Below the pieces are notes generated by a model. It did no database searches. It had not been told where the DNA came from and was given only the letters and a program-made list of their open reading frames with translations. The translations under genes and the position numbers were made by a program. A stretch of DNA of 64,000 bases from Microbacterium sp. MPKO10 (GTDB lineage: Bacteria > Actinomycetota > Actinomycetes > Actinomycetales > Microbacteriaceae): assembly GCF_026107415.2 (NCBI RefSeq), contig NZ_JAPCHX010000007.1:37949-101948 (forward strand), given 5' to 3'. This document shows positions 44,664 through 52,603 of this stretch, one piece after another (position 1 is the stretch's first letter; each line of letters begins with the position of its first letter).

Positions 44664-45436
44664 CCACCATCAACGGGAACCAACGCGCCCGTCACGTAGG
44701 CACTCGCTTCACTTGCCAAGAACACTGTGGGGCCCGATAGGTCAGTTGCGGGATCTCCGAGGCGATGCAGAAGTGTTCGCGATCTCATCCACTCCAATCG
44801 ATCGGGATCGTCGGCTAGTGGTCGGGTCATCGCCGTGGGGTAGAACGTGCCCGGAGCGATGCAGTTCACAGTGACGCCCTGAGTGCCCCATTCGCTTGCG
44901 AGACCCCGTGTCAGGTTCGCAACGCCGCCTTTCGACGCGTAGTAGGCAGGTTCGGGCAGAGGGCCAGCCAACTGTGCGTACTGAGATGCCACGTTGATGA
45001 TGCGTCCGTAGCCGCGCTCGAGCATCTTCGGTGCGACACGGTTGCTCACCATCCAGGTGCCCGTGAGGTTCACATCGATGATGCGTTGCCACTCGCTGAT
45101 TGCGGTGTCGATGCTGGGCTTCCGCAGCATGATTCCGGCTGCGTTGACGAGAATGTCGATGTGACCCCAGCGCTCCTCAACGGTTGACACGGCATGATCC
45201 ACGGATGCTGAATCAGCGACGTCGCCGCTCAGAGCTAGCGATTCGACACCGTGGTCGGCGACGCGTGCGGCGGTGTGGTCGGCGCGCTCGATTCCCGATT
45301 CGAGCTCGAGAACGGCAACGTCTGCACCAGCGCGGGCGAGGGAAATCGCCATGGCTGCGCCGAGCCCTCCCTCGCCGCCACCTGTGACGAGCGCATGAAA
45401 TCCGTTGAGGTCAAAGAGATCCGAACGCATGGTCAT
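44648..45436 (-). CDS. Short-chain dehydrogenase/reductase
   Basis: This 262-residue classical SDR has the cofactor motif TGGGEGGLG (18-26), the NAAG motif (98-101), catalytic Ser151 and Tyr165/Lys169 in AYYASKGG. The acidic residue after strand 2 (AVLELESG) suggests NAD rather than NADP. The start overlaps the OsmC stop by four bases. It oxidises or reduces a hydroxyl/keto intermediate. The end VPVDGGWTSW is the usual SDR tail, so the gene is complete. Confidence 0.9.
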   Translation of the reverse strand: MTMRSDLFDLNGFHALVTGGGEGGLGAAMAISLARAGADVAVLELESGIERADHTAARVADHGVESLALSGDVADSASVDHAVSTVEERWGHIDILVNAAGIMLRKPSIDTAISEWQRIIDVNLTGTWMVSNRVAPKMLERGYGRIINVASQYAQLAGPLPEPAYYASKGGVANLTRGLASEWGTQGVTVNCIAPGTFYPTAMTRPLADDPDRLEWMRSRTLLHRLGDPATDLSGPTVFLASEASAYVTGALVPVDGGWTSW

Positions 45437-45876
45437 CCTTCAACGACGCCGCTGATAGTGACGCGTGCGCCGTGCCGGATCAGTTGCGACATCGGGCAAC
45501 GCTTGTCTGCGGTCTCGAGCAGTTCGTCGAGCGCTGCCTGATCGATGCTTTCTGAATCGACGGCAACCTGTACGTCAGAGCTTGTGACGGCCAGAGTTCC
45601 ATCGACGCGGTTTAGCGTCACATCCACGGTGACGACAAGTTCGACGAACGAGGCCGCTGCAGCGGCGAGCGCACTCGCGAGTGACATGGCGAAACAGGAG
45701 GCATGGGTTGACGCCAGAAGCTCTTCGGGGCTCGTGAAGCCTTCTGGTTCTCCCATGCGTCGGGGAAACGTGAGGGGGAGCGAAGTGATTGCCCCTGAAC
45801 CGGTGGCGAGATAGCCTTCGCCTTCTGCCAACGTTCCTGTCCATGACGTAGTTGCTGATCGAACGACCTGTGGCAT
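45433..45876 (-). CDS. OsmC/Ohr-family peroxiredoxin-like protein
   Basis: The 147-residue OsmC-fold protein has the two conserved cysteines of thiol peroxidases (HASCFAMSLASAL and DKRCPMSQLI) and the TSPEELLASTHASCF core. OsmC and Ohr reduce organic hydroperoxides. The ATG at 45876 gives the normal family length. Being fourth in a tightly coupled catabolic operon is unusual; it may protect against peroxides formed by the flavoprotein two genes upstream, or act in an undescribed way on a pathway thiol. Confidence 0.88.
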   Translation of the reverse strand: MPQVVRSATTSWTGTLAEGEGYLATGSGAITSLPLTFPRRMGEPEGFTSPEELLASTHASCFAMSLASALAAAAASFVELVVTVDVTLNRVDGTLAVTSSDVQVAVDSESIDQAALDELLETADKRCPMSQLIRHGARVTISGVVEG

Positions 45877-45880
45877 GCTT

Positions 45881-46597
45881 CTACTTCTCCTTCTGTGATT
45901 CGATGAGGTGCACTGCGGCATCCGCCGTCACGAGATCGCCGTACTTCATCCAGATATCGAAGAGGGCGATGCGGCGTGAGAGTTGGATGCGGTCGGCTGT
46001 GCCGTCGACGACGACCGCACATCGGTACCCCAAGGCGGCGCCGTCGACGACGGTCGCGCGCACGCATCCGCTTGTCGAGAGGCCGGCAACGATGATGCTG
46101 TCGACGCCGAGCGCCGCGAGGTCATCGTGAAGTGAGGTTCCCTGAAAGCAACTCGCTGCCTGCTTGGTGACCAGAACATCGTTGTGAGCGGGGTGAAGCT
46201 CCTCGGCGAAGCGGGCGCCGTCAGAACCTTCAATGAAGTGCGGTGATGACCCACGTTTCTTCACGAACCCGTTGTCGTGCTCTGCGTCGCGTGGGTATGC
46301 GATTCGGCTGAGCACGACTGGGATGCCGGAGGTGCGCGCCACCGCGAGTACGGGAAGCATCGTTCGCAGCGCCGCCCACGCCCCCTCTCCACCCCCGCTT
46401 GAGTAGGAGTCGAGCTGGTCGAGGATGGGTCGATCGAGGCCGAGGTATGCGTTCTGAAAATCAACGAGAATCAATGCAGGGCGTTCGCCGATTCCCTGCT
46501 TGGTGCCATACTTCGTCGAGTCGATGACAGCTCGATCCTGTGCATCAAGGTCGGGCACGATGCCGTTGCTCACGTCATTCCAGTTGAGATAGCTCAT
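45881..46597 (-). CDS. Isochorismatase-family amidohydrolase (N-carbamoylsarcosine amidase/maleamate amidase type)
   Basis: This 238-residue cysteine hydrolase has the full triad: Asp46 (LVDFQNAY), Lys145 (VTKQAASCF) and nucleophile Cys178 (LSTSGCVRAT), with the GIGERPALILVDFQNAY entrance typical of N-carbamoylsarcosine amidase and maleamate amidohydrolase. It hydrolyses a carbamoyl or amide group to acid and ammonia. The gene overlaps the cyclic amidohydrolase gene by four bases, a pairing that fits two-step ring opening and carbamoyl removal of a hydantoin- or imide-like ring. Confidence 0.87.
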   Translation of the reverse strand: MSYLNWNDVSNGIVPDLDAQDRAVIDSTKYGTKQGIGERPALILVDFQNAYLGLDRPILDQLDSYSSGGGEGAWAALRTMLPVLAVARTSGIPVVLSRIAYPRDAEHDNGFVKKRGSSPHFIEGSDGARFAEELHPAHNDVLVTKQAASCFQGTSLHDDLAALGVDSIIVAGLSTSGCVRATVVDGAALGYRCAVVVDGTADRIQLSRRIALFDIWMKYGDLVTADAAVHLIESQKEK

Positions 46598-47991
46598 CGG
46601 CGCGCCTCCGTTCCGCCCCTGTGCGGCTCACGTGAGATGAACCGACCGACGTCGTTCGTGCGGACCGCATCGTTCTTCAGTACCGACTCACCGCGCTGGA
46701 GCGTTTCGACGATGCGAAGTGGCAATCGCCACCCTTCGTACGCGCTGTAACCCGCGGGCCCGTGGAGGTCATCAACGCTGACCGTGGTGGTGTCCGTGAA
46801 ATCCACGAGTGTGATGTCTGCGTCGGAACCGACGTCGATACGCCCCTTCCCGGTGAGTCCGAAGACGCGCGCTGGGGTGGCGGCGAGAACACGTACGAGG
46901 TCGTGTGGGCTGCCACCGGCTTCCGAAAGCACTTTCCAGGTCACTCCCACGAGTGTTTGCGTGCCCGGCATACCGACGGGGATGTCGAGAAAATCTGTCG
47001 TGGCATCTGTCTTGACCTGCCGTGTGTAGGGGGCGTGGTCTGATGAGACGACATCGATCTCGCCGTTCAGCACGGCGTCGACAAGCGTCTGCCGGTCGCG
47101 TTCCGAACGAAGCGGCGGAGCAACCTTCACGAGCCCTCCTTGGCGCGACATCGCGTCGTCGGTGAGGCTGAGATACTGCGGGCACGTCTCAGCAAATACG
47201 GTGAGCCCCTGCTGCCGCGCGCGGCGAATCTCGTTCAACGCGTCTTCGCACGTAACGTGCACCACGTACAGCGGCACATCCGCTTGTTTCGCTACCTGAA
47301 TGGCGCGGCGGGTAGCTTCTGCCTCGAGCCAGGTCGGCCGTGCGGCAACGAACCGCTGCACGCTCGTCAACTCGCGGTCGGTACGCGCTTCGGCGGCCAG
47401 TGCCATCGAAAGATCTTCGAGTTCGGCGTGCACCATAGGCAAGCCGCCCAGGTCAGAAATGCGCTTCATTGCGGTGAGCAGGAAGCCATCGTCGACCATC
47501 ATGCGTCTGGCCCGATTGATCATGAACATCTTGAACGAGGTCACACCGAGGTCGATCATCTCGCTGAGCTCGTCAAGCGTGTGCTCTTCATCGGCAATGG
47601 CCGCGTGAAACGCAAAGTCGATGGGCGATGTGGAACTCGCCTCTGCGAGGCACTCTCGAACGCGCGACGCGAGCGTCGTTCCTTCTGCATTCATGCCCAT
47701 CACGAAACCCGCAACTGTGGTGATCCCGCCTGCGGCGGCAGCGTCAGACATCTCGCCGAAGGTGTCGGAGTGTTTTGACCAGGTGCGAAAGTGCGTGTGG
47801 GCGTCGATCATCCCCGGCAGAACCGCGAGTCCACGCGCCTCGAGAGTGTGGCGAGCCGCAAGCCGCTCGTTCGGCTCGGTGAGCGCGGCGATCTGGCCGT
47901 TTCGCACGTAGACGTCAAGAGCACGCTCGTTGTGTTCGTCGATAACAGTTCCGCCTTCGATGACGAGATCGAATTCTTCGCTATCAGACAT
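46594..47991 (-). CDS. Cyclic amidohydrolase (dihydroorotase/hydantoinase/allantoinase family)
   Basis: The 465-residue amidohydrolase has all binuclear metal ligands: His65 and His67 (DAHTHF), the carboxylated Lys154 (SFKMF), His188 (MVHAE), His245 (YVVHVT) and Asp318 (SSDHAPY). It hydrolyses a cyclic amide bond, as hydantoinases, dihydropyrimidinases and allantoinases do. The ATG at 47991 overlaps the flavoprotein stop by one base. The following isochorismatase-type amidase could remove the carbamoyl group it exposes. The true substrate (hydantoin, pyrimidine, imide or other) is not decided by the motifs. Confidence 0.9.
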   Translation of the reverse strand: MSDSEEFDLVIEGGTVIDEHNERALDVYVRNGQIAALTEPNERLAARHTLEARGLAVLPGMIDAHTHFRTWSKHSDTFGEMSDAAAAGGITTVAGFVMGMNAEGTTLASRVRECLAEASSTSPIDFAFHAAIADEEHTLDELSEMIDLGVTSFKMFMINRARRMMVDDGFLLTAMKRISDLGGLPMVHAELEDLSMALAAEARTDRELTSVQRFVAARPTWLEAEATRRAIQVAKQADVPLYVVHVTCEDALNEIRRARQQGLTVFAETCPQYLSLTDDAMSRQGGLVKVAPPLRSERDRQTLVDAVLNGEIDVVSSDHAPYTRQVKTDATTDFLDIPVGMPGTQTLVGVTWKVLSEAGGSPHDLVRVLAATPARVFGLTGKGRIDVGSDADITLVDFTDTTTVSVDDLHGPAGYSAYEGWRLPLRIVETLQRGESVLKNDAVRTNDVGRFISREPHRGGTEARR

Positions 47992-50030
47992 CAGCTTCCT
48001 GCCTTTGCTAGATCGTGGGTGATGAGGTCGGTGATGAGCTCGCCGCCACCGTTCTCGATGTAGGGCGTTCGAAGGGCGGGTCCGTTCCATTCGTTGCCGA
48101 TGGCGACGCCGACCAGGTAACCAGCGCCGCGTCCCTCAAACGTGGCCTCCATTGCCGAGCGAGGCGCGTAGGCATCGCCGACGACGTGTACAGGGCGAGA
48201 AAAGCTCAGCGTCTCGAGTTCGCGCGCGAGCCCGTCAGCGGCGACCTGTGGGCGAACAGAAACAACACTGGTGTTGGCAGGGAGTGCGATGCGTGTGCCC
48301 AACGTTTTGTCAATCGCCGAGTTGTCGTCAGACACGTTGCTGAGAACGTGTAGTGCGACACCGGCTTTCTCAAGGCTCGGATACAGGGAAAGTCGCGAGT
48401 AGACGGTGATTGCAGGAAAAGCCGAGTCCATTGTTGTGACGATGTCGACCGTTCGACCCTTCTGCGCCAGTGTCAGTGCGAGAGAGGGAGCTGCCCACCC
48501 ACCGTCGTCGTCCACGATTACAACGTGTGGCTCGAGAGCATCGGGATCGTTGATGGCCTTCCATGCGTCGATGCGGCCATCGTCGGCTGGCGGTGGATAG
48601 GACCCGGTCGAGACAATGACGCTGTCGTAATCTCCCGAGACAATGTCTGTTGCTGTGACGGTTGTATCGAGGTGAATCTCGATATTTCTCGACCGAACGT
48701 CGCGCTCCAGCTCACGCGTGAGCAATCCAAACCGTTCTCGCGCCGACAGTCTCTCGACCAGACGGACTTGGCCCCCGAGGGTCGGTGACGATTCCGCAAG
48801 CACCACCCGGTGACCGCGATCGTGGGCCGCAATAGCGGCTTCCATCCCGGCAGGTCCGCCGCCGACGACGAGCACGGTCGAATGCGCACTCGGTTTCGGA
48901 ATTCGCGACCACTCCGATTCCATTCCCGTCTCTGGGTTCACAACGCAGCGAATGGGCAGTGTCTTCTCAAGGCGCCCGACGCAGGCTTGGTTGCATGAGA
49001 TACACGAACGAATTTGATCTGCCCGGCCTGTAGTCATCTTGAGTACAAGATCGGGGTCCGCGATGTGTGCCCGAGCCATGCCGACCATATCGGCCGAATC
49101 CGATGAGAGAACTTCTTCGGCGGTCTTGAGGTCATCCACGCGGCACACGGCGAGAACTGGAGTGCCAGCGAATTCGTGTTTGAACCGACGGGGGTATTCC
49201 ATGAACGGCGCCGTGCTGAATGACATGTCCGCCATCTGCGTCGAGAGGGAATATTCACCGACATACGCTGAATGGCTGACGTGAAGAAAGGCGATGGGGA
49301 ACTCAGCGACAAGGTCGTGGCAAACTTGCAGCATGTCGTCGACGGCGAGTCCGCCAGCCATCATCTCGTCTGCACTGATGCGAATGCCGATCGGTGCATC
49401 GGTCACGCTGAAAATGCCCTCAAGAACCTCGCGAGGAAAGCGCAGTCGGTTCCCGTAGCTGCCCCCGTAAGCATCCGTTCGAGTGTTGGTGATGGGCGAA
49501 AGGAACTGCTGCAGCAGGTGACCATGCCCTAGGTGAATTTCTGCGCCATCGAATCCGCTGTCAACGAGCGATTTCGTGACGGTTCCGTATGCGCGGGTGA
49601 GTAGGTGAATTTCCGAGGTCCGAAGAGAATGAGGGATCTCACGGCCAGATGACCATGGTTGAGCGCTGGGGGCCCACATGCCTGTCCACTCGCTGCCATC
49701 GTGACGTCCAGTGTGAAGAACCTGCGCGAAGAGCTTGGCTCCGGCTTCGTGCACGCTCTCGGCGAGTCGCTCGAATCCCTGCATTGCCTCGGGGCTGTAA
49801 CCGCCCAGCCCGAACCGCCGAAGACTCGAGGGGTGCACGCGGATGCCCTCGGTGAAGATCAGTCCGGCTCCGCCGCGCGCCTTGCGAGTGAGGTAGTCGA
49901 TGTTGCGCTGGCTGATTGTGTTACCGACCGCGTAATTGGTGGTGTGGGCAGGAACGAAGATTCGATTTTTCAGTTCGACATTCCCGATAGTCATCGGGGC
50001 CAAAACGCGTGCGAGCGAAGAAAAAGTCAT
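47991..50030 (-). CDS. Old-yellow-enzyme/trimethylamine-dehydrogenase-family FMN/Fe-S/FAD oxidoreductase
   Basis: This 679-residue protein has an N-terminal FMN TIM barrel (1-340) with EIHLGHGHLLQQFLSP (164-179) and a 4Fe-4S site of Cys343, Cys346, Cys350 and Cys362. A FAD/NAD(P)H domain follows (VLVVGGGPAGMEAAIA near residue 388, then STGSYPPP). The family includes dienoyl-CoA reductase, trimethylamine, dimethylglycine- and N-methylproline-type demethylases. GAGG precedes the ATG at 50030. As first gene of the operon it should perform an early step, either reducing a ring double bond or removing an N-methyl group, before the cyclic amidohydrolase acts. Which of the two is unclear. Confidence 0.88.
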   Translation of the reverse strand: MTFSSLARVLAPMTIGNVELKNRIFVPAHTTNYAVGNTISQRNIDYLTRKARGGAGLIFTEGIRVHPSSLRRFGLGGYSPEAMQGFERLAESVHEAGAKLFAQVLHTGRHDGSEWTGMWAPSAQPWSSGREIPHSLRTSEIHLLTRAYGTVTKSLVDSGFDGAEIHLGHGHLLQQFLSPITNTRTDAYGGSYGNRLRFPREVLEGIFSVTDAPIGIRISADEMMAGGLAVDDMLQVCHDLVAEFPIAFLHVSHSAYVGEYSLSTQMADMSFSTAPFMEYPRRFKHEFAGTPVLAVCRVDDLKTAEEVLSSDSADMVGMARAHIADPDLVLKMTTGRADQIRSCISCNQACVGRLEKTLPIRCVVNPETGMESEWSRIPKPSAHSTVLVVGGGPAGMEAAIAAHDRGHRVVLAESSPTLGGQVRLVERLSARERFGLLTRELERDVRSRNIEIHLDTTVTATDIVSGDYDSVIVSTGSYPPPADDGRIDAWKAINDPDALEPHVVIVDDDGGWAAPSLALTLAQKGRTVDIVTTMDSAFPAITVYSRLSLYPSLEKAGVALHVLSNVSDDNSAIDKTLGTRIALPANTSVVSVRPQVAADGLARELETLSFSRPVHVVGDAYAPRSAMEATFEGRGAGYLVGVAIGNEWNGPALRTPYIENGGGELITDLITHDLAKAGS

Positions 50031-50172
50031 TGCTACCTCAGTTCCGTAAATCTGGAATCCATACTGAGGTGCTACTTGATCCAAGACAAGTAGATAGTTT
50101 TTAGAGATTCAATGAGTAAAACTTATGAGATGTGCAAAGCTGTATTCTGACGCCTAGTCAGACGTGCCTGCG

Positions 50173-51063
50173 CTAGCTGCGGAACTCGGCTCGTGTCTGT
50201 TGGATGAATGCCTGAGCCCGCCTCGTTAGTCGCGCCCGGCGTCGCGTGGCGAGAAAAATGCCGAGATTGGGCACGTCGTCGCTGAACTCGCGAAGCGTTA
50301 GTTCGCGCCCTTCGTAACTTGCATTCACGGGTTGACGTTGGTGAAGTACCGAGTAGCCGAGTCCGCGTGCGGTGAATGAACGAACAGTCTCATAGTTGTT
50401 GAAACGGTATTTGACCCGAGGGTTCACGCCGTGAGACTTCAGAAGCGACAGGTAGTATTCGCCGGGCGGTGCGTAGAGAATCATGTCGTGCGAGGCAAGA
50501 TCTGCCATTGATATAGTGTCGAGCTTCGCGAGTTCGTGGTCGGGTGAGACCAACACATACGGTCGCGCCTCCATCAAATTGATCGTGTCGAGCGATTGAT
50601 CAATATCGAGATCGTACAGAACAGCGAGTTCGATTGAACCCTGGTGGAGCGCGTTGCACAGTTCGGTTGTTCCGCCCTCGGTGATGTGCACGGTGACGTC
50701 GGGATAGCGCTTTTCAAATGACTCAATCACACCGGGAAGCAGCCTCGGCCCGAGCGTCTGGTACCAGCCAATGAACAGTCGCCCTCGCTCGACGGAACCC
50801 TGAGCTTGAGCGTTATCCTCGAGCTCACGAAAGTCAGAGAGTAGCCTACGAGCGTCGGCGAGCAACTCCTGACCAGCCACCGAAAGATGAAGTTGTCGCG
50901 GGTTAGAGCGCACGAATAGATCGATTCCCAGATGGGCCTCAAGCTGACTGATCGACAGTGAGATCGCGGACTGCGACACATAGAGTTCGGCGGCCGCTGC
51001 GGTCATGGTGCCCAGCTCGGCTGTCACCAGAAAATATTCGAGTTGGCGAGTTGAAATAGCCAT
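50173..51063 (-). CDS. LysR-family transcriptional regulator
   Basis: The 296-residue protein has the LysR winged helix (STRQLEYFLVTAELGTMTAAAAELYVSQSAISLSISQLEAHLG, residues 4-46) and an effector domain (LFIGWYQTLGPRLLPG, ELAVLYDLDIDQ, TARGLGYSVLHQRQP). It is transcribed in the same direction as, and 140 bases upstream of, the flavoprotein-led operon, and is divergent from the hydrolase gene at 51199. Two inverted repeats lie around its own start. It probably activates one or both flanking operons. The 140-base gap before the operon contains a CTTATG half site at 50122-50127. Confidence 0.9.
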   Translation of the reverse strand: MAISTRQLEYFLVTAELGTMTAAAAELYVSQSAISLSISQLEAHLGIDLFVRSNPRQLHLSVAGQELLADARRLLSDFRELEDNAQAQGSVERGRLFIGWYQTLGPRLLPGVIESFEKRYPDVTVHITEGGTTELCNALHQGSIELAVLYDLDIDQSLDTINLMEARPYVLVSPDHELAKLDTISMADLASHDMILYAPPGEYYLSLLKSHGVNPRVKYRFNNYETVRSFTARGLGYSVLHQRQPVNASYEGRELTLREFSDDVPNLGIFLATRRRARLTRRAQAFIQQTRAEFRS

Positions 51064-51077
51064 AAGCAGATCTTATG
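51061..51077. promoter_or_regulatory. Inverted repeat CATAAG-N5-CTTATG over the LysR start codon
   Basis: A perfect 6-bp inverted repeat with a CAGAT spacer overlaps the LysR gene's ATG. Binding there would block the gene's own expression. A matching CTTATG half site occurs upstream of the flavoprotein operon. Confidence 0.5.
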
Positions 51078-51087
51078 CTTTTGCCCC

Positions 51088-51116
51088 AACGTATGTGAGC
51101 AACTTTTCCATACGTT
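51088..51116. promoter_or_regulatory. Perfect 8-bp inverted repeat AACGTATG-N13-CATACGTT
   Basis: Both 8-base arms match perfectly across 13 bases in the divergent promoter between the LysR gene and the hydrolase gene at 51199. The size suits a LysR recognition site, and the position allows control of both directions. Confidence 0.6.
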
Positions 51117-51198
51117 TTCGCTTTGGCCACCGGACCTGGTTCACGGGTGGCATTACGACTCTCTCCCCGCTGCAACGACAGAAACGGAAACTTTACTC

Positions 51199-52005
51199 AT
51201 GACACGACGACGGGCTTACGCCGATACCCCATTTGGTCAGGTGCACTACGCAGAGGAGGGTGCCGGAACGGCAATTGTGATGCTGCATCAGGCGCCGCGC
51301 TCTCTCGATGAATTTGCTGAAGTGCAACGCGAACTCGTGCCCGAATTTCGCACGATCGCTGTGGACATGCCTGGATTTGGCGCGAGCTATCATGTGCCAG
51401 CGCCACAGACGATTGAGTCGATGTCGCGGGGCGTCATTGCGCTGTTGGATTCGCTGAACATCGAGAACGCAGTGCTTCTCGGGCACCACACCGGAGCAGC
51501 GGTTGCTCTCGACGTGGCGGCGACTGAACCCGAAAGGGTAGGGGTGCTCGCTCTCTCATCGATGCCGTGGCTTGGCCCGGAGCGTCGGGCTCGAGACCAC
51601 AGCGTCGGACTCGACATTGTCGAGCGACGCGAAGACGGTTCTCACCTGATGAAGCTGTGGTCTCTTCGTCAACCTCATTACCCGGCGGGTCGACCTGATC
51701 TTCTTGACCGATTCATGCACGATGCACTCGTTCCTGGGCTCGACCCCGCCGAGGGGCACAGGGCGTGCGATCGATACGTGATGGAAGAGCGCATCGGCCT
51801 CGTTCGGTGCCCGACGCTCGTTCTGACAGGGGGCGCCGACCCATTTGCGGCGCCGGCCGTGCCGCACATCCTTGACGGTCTGACGGGGGCAGCATGCGTG
51901 GAGCAGGTCACGATCGACACGGCGATGATCCCGGCGATGGAGCAGCGCCCAGAGACCGTGGCCCACCACGTTCGTGAATTCGTGAATCGGGTCCGTGCGC
52001 GGTAG
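51199..52005 (+). CDS. Alpha/beta hydrolase-fold protein with His at the nucleophile position
   Basis: This 268-residue protein has the alpha/beta-hydrolase fold (IVMLHQAPRS oxyanion strand, VDMPGFGASYHVP, then the elbow). The elbow reads GHHTGA (95-100), so the usual Ser, Asp or Cys nucleophile is His97. The acid is probably Asp214 (GGADPFA). The normal catalytic His block is replaced by a TAMIPAMEQRPE segment. It is therefore either a hydrolase with altered chemistry or a non-hydrolytic member such as a C-C lyase, isomerase or cofactor-free enzyme. It is the first plus-strand gene after the LysR regulator, 280 bases before the muconolactone-isomerase-like gene. Confidence 0.8.
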   Translation: MTRRRAYADTPFGQVHYAEEGAGTAIVMLHQAPRSLDEFAEVQRELVPEFRTIAVDMPGFGASYHVPAPQTIESMSRGVIALLDSLNIENAVLLGHHTGAAVALDVAATEPERVGVLALSSMPWLGPERRARDHSVGLDIVERREDGSHLMKLWSLRQPHYPAGRPDLLDRFMHDALVPGLDPAEGHRACDRYVMEERIGLVRCPTLVLTGGADPFAAPAVPHILDGLTGAACVEQVTIDTAMIPAMEQRPETVAHHVREFVNRVRAR

Positions 52006-52285
52006 CTCGACTTTTCCGCGGTTTCTCTGTACCTCAGCTCGTCGGGCCTGAGGCGCTCTGCCGTATTACAAGCAGAACTTATGAACACAATGAGAACTAT
52101 CTGTTTGACTTAGCGCTCGGATCTGGCTTCGATAAACGTACGTCTTCGATGGCCTATAAGACTCCACAGAGTCGTGTGAGTTCTGGATGAACTACCCGAA
52201 ATCGCCCTGTAGGCCCTCGCCCCAATCGAAGGTGTATGCCGCGCCTCGCTGAGCTGCGGCTAAATCGAACGCTGAAGGGAAAACA
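52006..52285. other. Intergenic region without a gene
   Basis: These 280 bases between the hydrolase and the muconolactone-isomerase-like gene show no coding pattern. CCTCAG (52032-52037) and CTGAGG (52048-52053) could form a weak hairpin after the hydrolase. GAAGGG about nine bases before 52286 is the ribosome site of the next gene. A separate promoter for the next gene is likely. Confidence 0.5.
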
Positions 52286-52603
52286 ATGTTGTTTCACGCC
52301 AAGATTGAAGTCAATCTCCCTACCGACCTGGAGCCCGAGAAGCAAAAACAGCTCGTGACGGCTGAACGAGAGCGCGCGCTCGAACTCCAGAGATCAGGGT
52401 CGTGGGTTCACCTCTGGCGAATTGCGGGAGAGCGAGGCAATATCAGCATCTTCGACGTCGCCTCTGCTGATGAGCTCAATGACCTGCTGTGGTCATTGCC
52501 CCTCTTCCCGTACATGAGCATCGTCGTGACGGCGCTGGCGCAGCATCCGTCTGCTCTGACACCATCGACAGCGCCGGCCTCGACCTTGGGGCAGAACCAA
52601 TGA
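52286..52603 (+). CDS. Muconolactone delta-isomerase-like protein
   Basis: This 105-residue ferredoxin-like protein matches muconolactone isomerase (about 96 residues) along its length: MLFHAKIEVNLPTDL, ERERALELQRSGSWVHLWRIAGERGNISIFDVASADELNDLLWSLPLFPYM and VTALAQHPSAL. The enzyme shifts the double bond of muconolactone to give 3-oxoadipate enol-lactone in catechol breakdown. No muconate cycloisomerase or catechol dioxygenase is nearby, so here it may isomerise a different lactone. It overlaps the MHS transporter gene by four bases. A 12-residue tail beyond the normal end comes from the overlap region. Confidence 0.88.
   Translation: MLFHAKIEVNLPTDLEPEKQKQLVTAERERALELQRSGSWVHLWRIAGERGNISIFDVASADELNDLLWSLPLFPYMSIVVTALAQHPSALTPSTAPASTLGQNQ

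Noticed and set aside
52006..52285. Small RNA or riboswitch in the gap before the muconolactone-isomerase-like gene
   Set aside because: Only one weak hairpin is visible and no known riboswitch core was recognised.
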